DNA of 64,000 nt from Lycorma delicatula (taxonomy: Eukaryota > Arthropoda > Insecta > Hemiptera > Fulgoridae): contig NC_134460.1 in assembly GCF_047948215.1 (NCBI RefSeq), positions 15,869,501 to 15,933,500 of the forward strand, read 5' to 3'. A program made the translations under genes and the position numbers. Of the stretch, positions 33,685-45,161 are shown piece after piece. The notes under the pieces are model-generated. The model saw only the letters and a list, made by a program, of their open reading frames with translations, did no database searches and was not told the origin of the DNA. Position 1 is the first letter of the stretch. Each line of letters starts with the position of its first letter.

Positions 33685-33800
33685 GAATACTTGGACATCA
33701 TTTTTGTTTATGTATTCTCCAACGGAAACGCACGAGCTGCAAGGCGAGAATATCACCAAAGATTTCCGAATAAGAATGTTTTACGCCGCAGAACCTTTTC
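33685..33800 (+). pseudogene. DUF4817-type helix-turn-helix fragment
   Basis: The frame reads [20 protein letters not shown] followed by NVLRRRTF, the hallmark of the short helix-turn-helix found at the N terminus of many insect element-associated proteins ('GNAR-A---Y--RFPNR--PDRRTF'). It covers about 38 residues and then passes without a stop into LINE RT-thumb sequence ([12 protein letters not shown]), so the 95-codon frame at 33691-33978 is a chance fusion of two elements. No transposase core follows. Confidence 0.6.
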
Positions 33801-35200
33801 CCTGGAATACGGTTACATTGCCTGTTCTTTAGCGTCTCTTACAGTGGTTAAGATGCTAGATGCTGCACACCACTCTTTTCTTGGTCTTGCCACTGGTGCT
33901 TTAGATCAAGCCTTGTCGCAAGCATACTTGTTGATTGCAGTGAGCCATCAATTTGGGACAGACGGGACCAGCTGCTAGATCTTACTCTGCCCTTCGTAAA
34001 GGACAATTAAATCACCCGGTTTTTAAAGCAGTTCTCGCAAATTCTCATTTACAACGATATGAAATCCTCATTGTACAGCAGTAACGGGTGTTCGTGCCCG
34101 GCCTTTACTATACCATTTAAATTCTGATCCAACAAGAGTTTCATTTTTCCAACCTATCCGTGTTTATGTTCTCCGTAGAGACTCGACCCGAAGAATTTTA
34201 ATTATGATCTCACCGTACATAACAAAAGAACTAAAACTCCTAATTGTGTTTCAGCAAACGTTTTAACAATTTCTATCGTTGACAAACCCAGACCGGTACT
34301 ACACACAGATAAGTCGAAACACAATGATACCATCGGGCCAACTTTTGTTGTAAATGACAGAACATATATGTTCGATCTAACTGGTACTACAAGTGTCTAC
34401 AACGGTGAACTATACGCGATCAATAAGGCTTTGAATATCATTAACCCAAAATACCGTCACATCCTCATTTGTAGCGATTCGTGTGGTGCACTCTACGTTA
34501 TAGTATTGGGAGCAAGATTTGAATTCTAGAAATTCTACCGTCACCGAAATTCATCATGCGATCGCTGAGTTGAACCGTTGCAACACGCAAGTGAGTTTCT
34601 GCTGCATCCCTACCCGTGTGTGAATCCCGGGAAATAAACGTGCGGATTCCGCTGCTAAAGACGCATGTAGCCAACCGTCTTCAACCGCTCGTGATATTGC
34701 TACCGATTTTTTTAATTCTATTAAACACATTTTTCGAGGAAGGTGGCAAGGTGTCTGGATTATTACAGTAGATAATATACTCCGACACATTAAGGATACT
34801 GTGCTGTCACGGAGTTCTTCATCCGGAATAGCCTTCGAGAGAAGACCTGCCGTTTCCGAATAGGGCATACTAATCTTACGCATGCACACCTAATGATTCA
34901 AACCGATGTACCCCTGTTTGTGTTCGGTGCAACTGCCGCTTACGATACACTACATACTTGTGGGCTGTGTGTGTTATACAGCATTGCGTCATAAATTTAA
35001 ATTAGGAGCTAACATCCAAGATATTCTAGAAAACAACACGATCACGCTATCGAATATCTTGTTGTTTCTTAAGGCCACACATCTGTTCGACTATTTAAAA
35101 ATTACTTAAATATGTTTTCTTTTGCAATATTATATCATATTTATTCCAGGTGGTGACAACGCAAAAGCGGTTATCGCCCTCCCTCTACAAAAAAAAACAT
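33801..35200 (+). pseudogene. I/Jockey-like LINE 3' half: RT thumb, RNase H and zinc knuckle
   Basis: The plus strand shows, over several frames: KMLDAAHHS and LATGAL (RT thumb region), YSALRKGQLNHPVF, an RNase H domain (HTDKSKHND with the first catalytic Asp, GELYAINKALNII with the Glu, LICSDS with the next Asp, CCIPTRV), then RLFPGI/NKRADSAAKDA-like sequence, and the C-terminal SVQLPLTIHYILVGC block where a CxxC...H...C knuckle is expected. The UTR after 35110 contains GGTGACAACGC...GGTTATCGCCC, which is also found in the copy ending near 49560. Frameshifts are numerous. The RNase H places it in the I superfamily or a Jockey branch. Confidence 0.75.
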
Positions 35201-36894
35201 AACTTTCCTTTGGTATTTCGGTAGTTACTTACTGGAAACGAAACTCACCGACTCTTTTCCTACCTAAAAGATTAAACCTTTCTTTTTCCAGATCATTGGT
35301 GGGTGTATATCCCTGTGGCCCGGCTTTATTGTTCCCTTGATCGTTAAACCAAACAACACGTGAAAAAAAAAAACCATCTTTTATCTGACTATTTATTAGC
35401 AGGATTTAAAAATAATGTTTCACGGTGAACATACTAAAGGAAAATTTGAAAGGTAAGGACAGAAGAAATAGACCAAAAACATGTTACTCGTAAGTGAAGA
35501 TATAGGAACACAAGTATATGTATGAAAAAAGTTACGAAACTGTGTCCAAAAGTAGGTAAAATGAGACGGAAAATCGTTGCTAAACATTCTTTGGATTAAA
35601 GGGGAAATTTAATGATCTAACATAAAGAGAAGTATTCGTTGGATAGGAATTCTTTTGTTACCCCTAATTTTTAATTCTTTCTTCTTATAATTACATAAAA
35701 CTGCTGTTTAATAAAAGTTGTACTGTAGATAATTTTCTGGAATAAAAAGCTTATTCAGCTCGTACTTTTAGTCAGATTTCCTCGTTCGATAAAATAAAAC
35801 TAATAATTTATCAACATTTTTAAAAAAAATCACTTATATGTTTATATTATTTTATTTGATTATACTGCGATTTATGTTTTGATTCTTTTAATTTTTATTG
35901 TAAAGTAAGCTTTTTAACCGAATTAAAAATGAATATTTTATCTTTTACAGAAACAAAAATTTAAAAAAGATAAATAAAACTTTTGAAATTCCCTTACCCC
36001 TTTTACAAGAAGGTTGTAATTTACGCTAATATTCCAAAAAAAATACGTAATAATTCTGTTGCGAAGGAAATTTATTTTCTTTGTAAATTCTCAAAGATCT
36101 GAAAGTTAATTACGGTAAAAAATTGATTAAAATCGGGTTATCTTTTTAAAAATAGGCTTAAAAGAACTACGAATGAAATTTTTGTAACTTTTTGCTGATT
36201 GACGCTTTAAAGGCAAATCAGACTTTAAAGGCAAGTCAAATAGTTCATCTATTGTTTACACACCATGTATTATTCATTTTATTATGTCTATTTATTTAAT
36301 ATGATCCTAAAATAGATGACAAAATTTTTACAGAGATTAGATTTGATTATTATTACTATTTCCCGTAAAATTGTAAATTTTGTAAAGCTTCAGTGAAACA
36401 CACTACATTGGGGAAGAACATATGATCTATGGATCATGTTATGTTTTGATTATATTCATGTTGCTGTTTTCATTATATTTAGTTTTGACCAAATGTAATG
36501 AAAAAAGTAATTAGGTGTGTGTGTGAGTATATATATATATTTAGCATATAAGACAGTTTTATACATTTCAATTAAATCGAAATTAAAACTTTTAATATAT
36601 GAATATCAGATAAATGAGGGTAAGCGATTAGTTCAATCAGGGAAAGAAATTTTAATTCGCGTATGCAGTTTAAATTGTTTATATACGAGTATTATAAAAC
36701 GGAATCTGACGCTATTATCCGAAAGATTCATGTGTACTATAATGTGTTTAAAAAATAAATAAAAAACAACTGAATTTTAGCTGCATTCATTTTATAAAAA
36801 TACCTAAGAAAAATTATACTATAAATAAAATTTAACGTTTCTTCTCCCAAAATATAATTAACTCATTAAAAAAAACAAGACAAAAACTATTAAT
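35201..36894. other. No recognisable gene; short direct duplication
   Basis: AT-rich spacer. A tandem CTTTAAAGGCAA(A/G)TCA doubling lies at 36205-36239. An 81-codon frame at 36517-36762 has no recognisable motif. Confidence 0.45.
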
Positions 36895-36908
36895 ATTTTT
36901 ATAAATAT

Positions 36909-37201
36909 TAATGAAGAGGTATTGCGGCAAATAGATGAAGAAAGAAGCATTTGGAAAAATATAGTTAAAAGAAGACACAGACTTATAGGCCACATACTAA
37001 GGCATCCTGGAATGGTCGCTTTGATATTGGAAGGACGGGTAGAAGAGAAAAATTGTGTAGGCAGGCCACGTTTGGAGTATGTAAAACAAATTGTTGGGGA
37101 TGTAGGATGTAGAGGGTATACTGAAATGAAACGACTAGCACTAGATAGGGAATCTTGGAGAGCTGCATCAAACCAGTCAAATGACTGAAGACAAAAAAAA
37201 A
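36909..37201 (+). mobile_element. RTE-1 copy G, extreme 5' truncation, with TSD
   Basis: Only the last 285 bp of the LINE plus poly(A). The frame is open from NEEVLRQIDEERSIW to DRESWRAASNQSND, TGA. A TSD of 14 bp with one mismatch (ATTTTTATAAATAT / ATTTTTATAAAAAT) lies at 36895-36908 and 37202-37215. It carries a His for Asp change in KRRHRLIGH and Glu-Lys for Gly-Lys in VEEKNC. It shows that about 285 bp of 3' sequence is enough to mark an insertion. Confidence 0.92.
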
Positions 37202-37215
37202 ATTTTTATAAAAAT

Positions 37216-39231
37216 ACAATAACGCACATTATTTTGGTTTGCGATTTCAGAGTTACACTAATTTCGATAAAAACGGTTCAAAATAACAATATGTTAACCG
37301 AGTTAACATATGAATAATTTTTATTTTGGTCTCCACCAATCAAATTTCACGCCGATTTGTGTATGATATGTTGTTATATGACTAAAACATCTATATCAGT
37401 CTACACGGATAGTATTTTTTTTTTCCGCGTAATGAAAAATAATGCAACAGATATCAAACGATGTTTGTTAAACGATCTTTGATAGATGAAAGATGGAAAC
37501 GGCATTGATTGATGTTTCCGTAAAATATAATAAAATTTTCTCTATATTTATGAATATATATTGTTGATAATCACGACATTTTAAGTAAAAGTGATTTATA
37601 AATTTAATTACAATTTTTATACATTTTTGCCCATCCTACTTTAATGGTCTGTAGTAACAAAATATATTTTTTTAATTAAAAAAGGAAACGTTTAATCTGT
37701 TTTAAATTTAAATCCATCTCGAACGTCACTCATTTAATTTAAAATATAAATTGTTAAATTTTTGCAAGCCCATTTTGTTTAATATTTTAGGAAAAAAATT
37801 AGCCAAAACTTTTCAACCCGTTCCTAGAAACTTACAATTTTGTTTAGAATTATGGCTACAGCTTTGTATTTTCAAACAATTAAATATTTTTTTAAATTAT
37901 TATTACCGCTTAAGGTATATTATTAAAAGTTAATTTTACCCGAATACAAAATCATTTAGGTAAAATTAGCATTCAGTGGAAACTGAGTATGGAAGCACAT
38001 AAAATGAAAAAAAAATTTTCTTCAATTTTCAATTTGTTTTTCAATAAAAAGAGATTATTTTATCATAAAGATACAAATACAGCTTAAATTATTGTGATGA
38101 AAAGATTTTCAGGTTATTTTTCAGTTTGTCTTTTGATAATGAATTGCATAACTTTCCCGGTCAAGTTATGCAATTCACTGCCGGCTTCTTTTTGAAATCG
38201 AGCAATAGTAAGAGTCTGCAACTTTTTAATGCGATTACAAATAAAAGTAAATAAAAAACTGGATTTTACAAATATATTACTTAATTTCGTAATAAACAAA
38301 CAGTATTATGAATGAAATAAATAGTTATAAAATCTAAAAAAAAATCATTTAATAGAAATAATAATGAATAATAAAAAAAATTAAAATTAATTTTAAAATA
38401 ATTTGTAAAATACTAAGATTCTTCAGATTTAAACATTTTGAAAGTGGTTCCAAATTATAAAAAATATTTTACATAATTAACTTTATTCCCTAACAAGAAG
38501 GTTTTCTTGTTAGGGAAATTTTCTTTAAATCTCAGTTTCCAATAACTAAGATTTAAAGACTTTTTAATTTTTACTACATTTTTAATGTTTTTATTATTTT
38601 AAATCGGGTTATTTCTTACTTCTAACCCAAATATTTCTGTGAATTCATAAAACCTTTCTTGTTAAACTCGACTAAAGTTGATGCCCTCATTATAACCTCA
38701 CTTAACAGAATAAATTTAAGGGGAATATTTTATTTGAACGTATTTTACGTTTTTGAATTTTGAAACAAACTCCCTCTAATTTTGTAGCCAAGAGACTTTG
38801 ATGGATTGGAAACGGGCAATCAACATTTTAGGTCGTACTTAATAAATATACCAAATATAATATTAATCAATCTTTTTGAATTTCTAATTTTTCATTTTTT
38901 TGTGGCCCCTGGACAATTATTCGATATTTTTTATATACTAAAACCCCTAAATTGGGTCAAGATAAATCCCGGTTTCGCCCGTGCGAGTTTCATCAAAGTC
39001 GTTTGAGCAATTCAGACGTGATACTAACAAACAGACAGACCGATTTTCATTCTTTTTTTGTATATTATGATATTTATATTTCATTATTTATTATTAATAG
39101 TTTTTTGAGGTTTTAGGGTCATCAATATTTTGGTCATTAGCTCCTATCAACAACAAGAAAACAAAGAAAAAACATAATATTTTTCTCCCACTGACAGAAC
39201 ATTAGTGACATATTCGGTGTAGTCTAGTCAA
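37216..39231. other. No recognisable gene; three hairpins and a Helitron-like end
   Basis: AT-rich DNA. Inverted repeats: 38140-38154/38163-38177 (15 bp perfect), 38486-38499/38504-38517 (14 bp perfect, 4-nt loop), 38522-38536/38545-38559 (14 of 15). At about 38960-39070 the string GTTTCATCAAAGTCGTTTGA followed by ACAAACAGACAGACCGATTTTCATTCTT resembles the 5' end of insect Helitrons on the minus strand. No opposite end was found. Confidence 0.5.
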
Positions 39232-40253
39232 TTTTTTTTTTTGTCTTCAGTCATTTGACTGGTTTGATGCAGCTCTCCAAGATTCCCTATCTAGTGCTAG
39301 TCGTTTCATTTCAGTATACCCTCTACATCCTACATCCCCAACAATTTGTTTTACATACTCCAAACGTGGCCTGCCTACACAATATTTCCCTTCTACCTGT
39401 CCTTCCAATATTAAAGCGACTATTCCAGGATGCCTTAGTATGTGGCCTATAAGTCTGTCTCTTCTTTTAACTATATTTTTCCAAATGCTACTTTCTTCAT
39501 CTATTTGCCGCAATACCTCTTCGTTTGTCACTTTATCCACCCATCTGATTTTTAACATTCTCCTATAGCACCGCATTTCAAAAGCTTCTAATCTTTACTT
39601 CTCAGATACTCCGATCGTCCAAGTTTCACTTCCATATAAAGCGACACTCCAAACATACACTTTCAAAAATCTTTTCCTGACATTTAAATTAATTTTTGAT
39701 GTAAACAAATTATATTTCTTACTGAAGGCTCGTTTAGCTTGTGCTATTCGGCATTTTATATCGCTCCTGCTTCGTCCATCTTTAGTAATTTTACTTCCCA
39801 AATAACAAAATTCTTCTACCTCCATAATCTTTTCTCCTCCTATTTTCACATTCAGCGGTCCATCTTTGTTATTTCTACTACACATTTCATTACTTTTGTT
39901 TTGTTCTTGTTTATTTTCATGCGATAGTTTTTGCGTAGGACTTCATCTATGCCGTTCATTGTTTCTTCTAAATCCTTTTTACTCTCGGCTAGAATTACTA
40001 TATCATCAGCAAATCGTAGCATCTTTATCTTTTCACCTTGTACTGTTACTCCGAATCTAAATTGTTCTTTAACATCATTAACTGCTAGTTCCATGTAAAG
40101 ATTAAAAAGTAACGGCGATAGGGAACATCCTTGTCGGACTCCCTTTCTTGTTAGGGCTTCTTTCTTATGTTCTTCAATTGTTATTGTTGTTGTTTGGTTC
40201 CTGTACATGTTAGCAATTGTTCTTCTATCTCTGTATTTGAACCCTAATTTATT

Positions 40254-41021
40254 TCAAATGCTGAACATTTTATTCCAGTCTACGTTATCGAAAGCCTTTT
40301 CTAGGTCTATAAACGCCAAGTATGTGGGTTTGTTTTTCTTTAATCTTCCTTCTACTATTAATCTGAGGCCTAAAATTGCTTCTCTCGTCCCTATACTTTT
40401 CCTGAAACCAAATTGGTCTTCTCCTAACACTTCTTCCACTCTCCTCTCAATTCTTCTGTATAAAATTCTAGTTAAGATTTTTGATGCATGACTAGTTAAA
40501 CTAATTGTTCTGTATTCTTCACATTTATCTGCCCCTGCTTTCTTTGGTATCATAACTATAACACTTTTTTTGAAGTCTGATGGAAATTCCCCATTTTCAT
40601 AAATATTACACACCAGTTTGTATAATCTATCAATCGCTTCCTCCCCCTCACTGCGCAGTAAGTCTACAGGTATTCCGTCTATTCCGGGAACCTTTCTGCT
40701 ATTCAATTCTTCTAATGCTCTCTTAAATTCAGATCTCAGTATTGTTTCTCCCATTTCATCCTCCTCAACTTCCTCTTCTTCCTCTATAACACCATTTTCA
40801 AATTCATTTCCTCCGTATAACTCTTCAATATATTCCACCCATCTATCGACTTTACCTTTCGTATTATATATCGGTGTACCATCTTTGTTTAACACATTAT
40901 TAGATTTTAATTTATGTACCCCAAAATTTTCCTTAACTTTCCTGTATGCTCCGTCTATTTTACCAATGTTCATTTCTCTTTCCACTTCTGAACACTTTTC
41001 TTTAATCCACTCTTCTTTCAC
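40254..41021 (-). pseudogene. RTE-1 copy H linker and RT N-terminal part
   Basis: A 255-codon open frame: basic linker (MKEEWIKEKCSEVEREMNIG), VDRWVEYIEELYGGNEF, RSEFKRALEELNSRKVPGIDGIPVD, the fingers block PSDFKKSVIVMIPKKAGADK, ILYRRIERRVEEVLGEDQFGFRKSIGT, and palm A AFIDLEKAFDNVDW. These are the segments missing from most other copies, so H is the best reference for this part of the family. The frame ends at a TGA/TAA lesion right after palm A. RT then continues in 40208-39852 and 39885-39595. Confidence 0.85.
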
Positions 41022-41050
41022 CAGTTTGCACTTCCTGTTTATAGCATTTC

Positions 41051-41356
41051 TTAATTGCCGATAGTTCCTTTTACTTTCTTCATCTTATATTCTACGTTCT
41101 TATATCTTCTACGTTCATCCATCAGCTGCAATATATCGTCTGAAACCCAAGGTTTTCTACCAGTTCTCTTTATTCCGCCTAAGTTTGCTTCTGTTGATTT
41201 AAGAATTTCCTTTTTAACATTCTCCCATTCTTCTTCTACATTTTCTACCTTATCTTTTTTACTCAGACCTCTTGCGATGTCCTCCTCAAAAATCTTCTTT
41301 ACCTCCTCTTCCTCAAGCTTCTCTAAATTCCACCGATTCACCTGACACCTTTTCTT
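41051..41356 (-). pseudogene. RTE-1 copy H endonuclease-RT linker, 5' piece
   Basis: A basic and acidic linker (RCQVNRWNLEKLEEEEVKKI, RGLSKKDKVENVEEEWENVK, ILKSTEANLGGIKRTGRKPW). Copy B has the matching KSSQANLDGTERTGGKPW after its SINE insertion, which is how the frame was checked. The endonuclease itself is not present. Confidence 0.75.
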
Positions 41357-41357
41357 C

Positions 41358-41379
41358 AGTGTACTCAAAAGAGTACACT
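41358..41379. repeat. 9-bp hairpin at the 5' border of copy H
   Basis: Arms 41358-41366 and 41371-41379 (AGTGTACTC / GAGTACACT) with loop AAAA. It sits exactly where similarity to the LINE ends, so it may have arisen during insertion. Confidence 0.85.
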
Positions 41380-41530
41380 TTATTGAATTTATACTGAAAT
41401 CATTTTATCCTCTCTAAACTTTATTCTTGGGATAAACATTATATTTGGTGATAAACTCGATGAATTATTTTAGGATGATTTTATTGTAACACAGTAATCC
41501 GAAAAGTTCGTAATCTTTCTTCCCGATTCT

Positions 41531-42650
41531 AACCACTTTTTAGAAGAACTCGTTAAACCGGTAGTAGTTTCCGTTCTTGAAAAAATAAAGCATCCTGTTG
41601 TTGAAACGGGTCACCTCCTCTATGTCTACCGGTATTCCGGGAACAGATTAGAAACCAGGTCATTCCTGGCCACAGTGAAAGAACATTCTTCTATCTCTGA
41701 CATGTAGTCTTCGTTGTTGATCGCAGGGTTGAGCGATGTTGAAGTGTAAACATATATTCTTTGGATATCCTTCGTTAAATTTTTGTGTGTGAAGGTTAAA
41801 CATGTAACATTTGGTCTGCAAACAACACCATATCCCCATTGGTGATACACTTTCTGGAACGAGCTGGAAAGAAACTTTAACCGATCGGTGATCGGTGATC
41901 GTTAACCGGTCGGTGATCGTAAGAGTTACTACTCTTAGCTTCATTCAGTTTTACCGTCGTCGGTGATGTTTATTATCCTTAACTGTTTCTTGAAGATCAA
42001 GTGGAGTTTTCCATTGACCGGCAGGTGTGAATTTTATCACTTTTTTTTTATTAAACATTCGTCAATGACTGTTGAAATAGCGGAAGGTGTAAAAAGTCTC
42101 CGAGTTGGTCTGATAGTAGTAGTCATTGCTTTCCCACTGCCGTAAAGTAATTGCACGGCTAGTACGTTGTCTTCGCTCAAATTTGCACGTTTGTTTAGAA
42201 AAGGATAAATGAGCGCATCCTTAATGTAAGAGTGACAGATACCCAAGGCGTGTCCGATTTCATGCGTCAACGTTCTCAACAAGCTGGTCTTACTTTTTCC
42301 GCTTTACCTTCGAGATCAAAACTGTAATCCTCCTCTACATCTACGTGGATCACTACGGGTGTGTCGGCCGCGTTGGAAAAAAACGCATGCCCCAAGATAC
42401 CTCCCGGTTCATCGAGTTTTCTCGAGCAACGAACTCGTTTGTTTTTAGCACATGTGTGGATGCCGTATTTGTCTGAAATAACGATATCATATCCATAGTA
42501 ATCATGTCTAAAACTTAGCGATGTGTGTTTTGCCCGCTCCTCAAACGCCATTCTGGCCGATTCCATCATCTCAGCCGTTGCCCACTGGTATTGCCATTTC
42601 AGTTCTAGTTTTTTCCACGCGATTCTTGAGACTATGTGTGGTATCATGTC
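41531..42650 (-). pseudogene. Intronless matrix metalloproteinase with hemopexin-like tail, broken
   Basis: The minus strand encodes an MMP catalytic domain: LELKWQYQWATAEMMESARM (42600-42540), YYGYDIVISDKYGIHTC, LDEPGGILGHAFFSN and VVIHVDVEED (structural metal sites). Then, after a frameshift at about 42285, comes the zinc motif THEIGHALGICHS (HExxHxxGxxH intact). The Met-turn position reads ALIYPF, with Ile where MMPs have Met. Downstream, in other frames, hemopexin-like pieces appear: CYMFNLHTQKFNEGYPKN near 41790 and FPGIPVDIEEV...LYFFKNGNYYRFNEF at 41648-41531. There is no intron, signal peptide or cysteine-switch propeptide that I can see. MMPs cut extracellular matrix, and viral forms are known in insect DNA viruses. 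Several frameshifts make it inactive. Confidence 0.75.
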
Positions 42651-42703
42651 TGGTAAACCGGGGCTCGCGCATGAAGGCTATGATCTCACTGTTCAACTCC
42701 CCG

Positions 42704-43080
42704 TTAAACGAAAGATGAAAAGATTCTTGAAACGGTCTTCTCCCCGCCGCATTTAAGATAACGAACTAACTCTTTAGGCGAACGTAGATTTCCATAACTA
42801 TCGATATAAACCAAGTCTGTACCTCGTTTTTTATAACAAACCCGATGTGTAACCGGATTGATGATGATGTCTAGGTTCACTATTCCCGATTCGGATTCGT
42901 TTATTTTAGCCGGTAAAGTATCGCGCATGGAAACTCCTCTGAAGTATGATATATGAACTTTCCACGGAAACCCCATCGGCTCTACGTTCGACAAAGGGCG
43001 ATTGGAGAGCTTGCGCAGTAATTCTAACGCCTTCCTTCGCTTTGACGACGAAGACGGCGGCGTCGGTACTGTCGTCTGTA
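42704..43080 (-). pseudogene. Adenain-like cysteine protease (Polinton/adintovirus PRO), truncated
   Basis: The minus-strand frame reads LELLRKLSNRPLSNVEPMGF (from about 43040), ISYFRGVSMRDTLP, ESGIVNLDI, VTHRVCYKKR, then LVYIDSYGNLRSPKELVRYL. This is the pattern of the adenovirus-type maturation protease in Polinton-like elements: the His of the H(W)V-Y strand and the Asp of the YxDSxG strand are both present. The later NCG-type segment that supplies the catalytic Cys is missing. After LKCGGEKT the sequence diverges and stops. The usual Trp after the His is Arg here. In the family it processes virion proteins. Confidence 0.7.
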
Positions 43081-43115
43081 GTCTGCGGGCCGACTTTTTT
43101 TAAACCGCATCCAGT

Positions 43116-43617
43116 CTATGAACGGTACGACTCGAGGTAAACACCCTTCCCTTTTTTCTTTACGGTTCCTTTCCACGTCCCTTTTTTCTCAAGTTTTCCA
43201 CTGAATTTGCTTTTTAATTTCACGGCGTTTGTTACGAGCTCACGCGGAAGAAGCGTTCTCCCTGTAACTAGAACCAGGTGCGGACACCCTCTGCCAAGTC
43301 TTTTTGCTAACTCTTTATCAACCTGCGCTCTTCGTTGAGAATCGCTGTAGATGCTGAACACTATATAATGCGCTTTATTGAGCAGGTTTATAGCCGGATT
43401 ACCTTTTTCCTTTCTTTTTTTGAGTTTGGTTCCAGAACCGCAGTACTGGTACCACGGTATGTGAGCCTCGAAAGGTGAGCACATCTATCGCCCGATTGAG
43501 TACAGTTCCTGCAACGTCGCCTGCGATGTCTAATGCTTTACCCGGTAGACTTGCAACCAAACTTATCAAGCCACGTCCTCTTTTCTCACTAACATACCGC
43601 TTATTCGCGTTCATCAT
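43116..43617 (-). pseudogene. Phospholipase A2-like virion protein, frameshifted, catalytic Asp lost
   Basis: The N-terminal frame (43617-43399) has KRGRGLISLVASLPGKALDI, then shifts near 43460. The second frame (43484-43116) continues with HIPWYQYCGSGTKLKKR, the calcium-binding-loop pattern of virus-type PLA2 domains. Next comes NPAINLLNKAHYIVFS, where the family has a catalytic HD pair (EHDIAYS). Here the His is kept but the Asp is Tyr. The SQRRAQVDKELAKRL helix follows, then a Lys-rich C terminus. Similar PLA2 domains occur in densovirus VP1 and in Polinton-like elements, where they help the particle leave endosomes. Loss of the Asp and the frameshift mean no activity. Confidence 0.72.
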
Positions 43618-43639
43618 TTTATACTCGACTAAAATTCTT

Positions 43640-43975
43640 CGGATGAATCATCCGTTTTTATAACCGATTCCATTTCAGTCTGGATTCCAACGTTTTTTTC
43701 GTTATCACTTTCCAATCGCGAGGCAGTTTCGTCAAACCACTGTCGAACAGCAGGATCGTTTGCATTTTTATTTGTTGAAGGGGTTCTTCGTTTTTTCAAT
43801 CGTACTTTCGATTCTGGTAATTACTTCGTCGAATTTCTGTTGAACGAGAAACCGCGCATATCTCACCGTTATCAGATCGTTTTCATCGTCCAGATGAGCT
43901 GCGATTTTAGCGCAAGCGCCTTTAAAATCTACAACTTTAAAATGATTCCCTTCCTCACGCGCTAAAAAACTACAA
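43640..43975 (-). pseudogene. Unrecognised segment between fibre-like and PLA2-like genes
   Basis: One minus-strand frame from about 43970 is open for some 65 codons (FLAREEGNHFKVVDFKGACA, IAAHLDDENDLITVRYARFL, QQKFDEVITRIESTIEKT) and then stops near 43785. It is predicted to be mostly helical and charged. I do not recognise it. It lies on the same strand and with the same tight spacing as its neighbours, so it is probably another gene of the viral block. Confidence 0.5.
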
Positions 43976-43978
43976 TCG

Positions 43979-44185
43979 TTAGCCTACTGCTCGATGAAGT
44001 ACATGGAATCGTCTGTTGACGGCGTCATCATAATTTTCCGCACACGCCAGATTGCAGATTCTTTTATCGCGTGCATCGATATCGCCTTTGTCCGTGATCC
44101 CGAACGGGACCCTCGAGCTAAATTCTGTCTGACCTAACTTATCGATTGGCAAGTTCTCAAATGACTCGTTTACGTATGCTCTCAT
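43979..44185 (-). pseudogene. Fibre-like or virion-attachment protein fragment
   Basis: A 68-codon frame with FSSRVPFGITDKGDIDARDK, then RICNLACAENYDDAVNRRF. The 'D-AR-KRI-NL--P-N--DAVN--F' pattern is common in tail-fibre and fibre-like proteins of phages and of Polinton/adintovirus elements. Only the N-terminal shaft-like part remains. The frame ends in TAG and no knob domain is seen. Assignment is by motif only. Confidence 0.5.
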
Positions 44186-45124
44186 CTTTTCCTCGTTCCT
44201 CGTTCCTTCAGTTCTTCGATTATCGATATGATTTCATTATCGAGCCGTATTGCCGGTCTTTGATGCCATCAATAGTTTTAACCTCTCGCAGATTTCATTA
44301 CGATTCGTTCAAGATCATCGCAGAACGCACTAAACCTTTTCCTCGTTTTTTAGAAGCGATGGGTGGAAACACCTTGCTTATTTTATCTACAAATTTGAAA
44401 CCCGGTATGGTCTTCACCCGTTCCAGAGCAGAACTATTTCTTCTGTGTGCATTTGTTGCGATCAAAATTGTTTATATTCTTTCAAGTCTTCTTCCGCGTA
44501 CATCGTGAGTCGTTTCTTAAAGAGCAATTCAAATAGCCCTTCACTCTTCGGATACTTCACTTCTCTTAGGAGGCTATTGCTTTTTTCATCAACTTTTACG
44601 ATCGCATCACCGATTTTCAGTTGGTTCCCGTCAAAGTAAACGCCATAGACGTTGTCCATGTTGTTTTCCGTGTCCAAAATGGTGTTAAGCATATAGTCTT
44701 GCGCTAGGACTTTTTTAAGATTAGACCTAACAGACATGCTCGGTCTCATCTTCCCGTCAGGTGTACGCAGCAACTGTTCGATTCTGGGTTCAGTCTCGAA
44801 AGATTCTTCGTATTCAACTCTTGATCGCGGCTCAGTCTCTTTTAGTTTATAGATCCGACGAGTTGTGTAATGAATAAATCTCATGCCGTCGTCTAAGCCG
44901 CTCATCTCATCGTCGGCCGTGTCAGGCGGCGGGACTAATTCCAGGAGGAGCAAGCTGGGGAAGTATCCATCTTCTGGTGTAACTCGCTAAACGACCGTTT
45001 ATCTGTTTGTCCGACCTCGCCTGTCGACCGTTTACCATAATTCATCCTATCTTCTTCAATCAACTGATCGAACATAGCGCCCATGTGGAACTTCTTTTCG
45101 AATCGCGGTAATTCCGCTTCTATT

Positions 45125-45152
45125 TTTTCCTCAACTGAAGAGTTGAGGAAAA
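45125..45152. repeat. 12-bp perfect hairpin inside the DUF8207-like pseudogene
   Basis: Arms 45125-45136 and 45141-45152 (TTTTCCTCAACT and its inverse), loop GAAG. It lies 9 bp from the larger palindrome at 45162-45213. Confidence 0.95.
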
Positions 45153-45161
45153 GAAAAGGTG

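Larger units (their letters stand above)
39232..41356 (-). mobile_element. RTE-1 copy H, longest young copy, 5'-truncated
   Basis: Minus-strand copy with poly(A) at 39232-39242 and the longest undamaged coding content in the window. It extends 5' into the linker between endonuclease and RT (up to about 41356). It is broken by a few lesions: a stop in the loop after FDNVDWNKMFSI (40254), a frameshift near 39890, a stop at SEK (39595) and a shift near 41050. No TSD is evident. A 9-bp hairpin with an AAAA loop (41358-41379) lies at its 5' border. Confidence 0.9.

Noticed and set aside
36205..36239. Tandem CTTTAAAGGCAA doubling as a regulatory site
   Set aside because: Only two units, AT-rich context and no gene nearby.
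42037..42282. Metalloproteinase as a host MMP exon
   Set aside because: The catalytic and hemopexin-like parts are contiguous without splice sites and sit among viral-type genes. A host origin of the gene in the more distant past remains possible.
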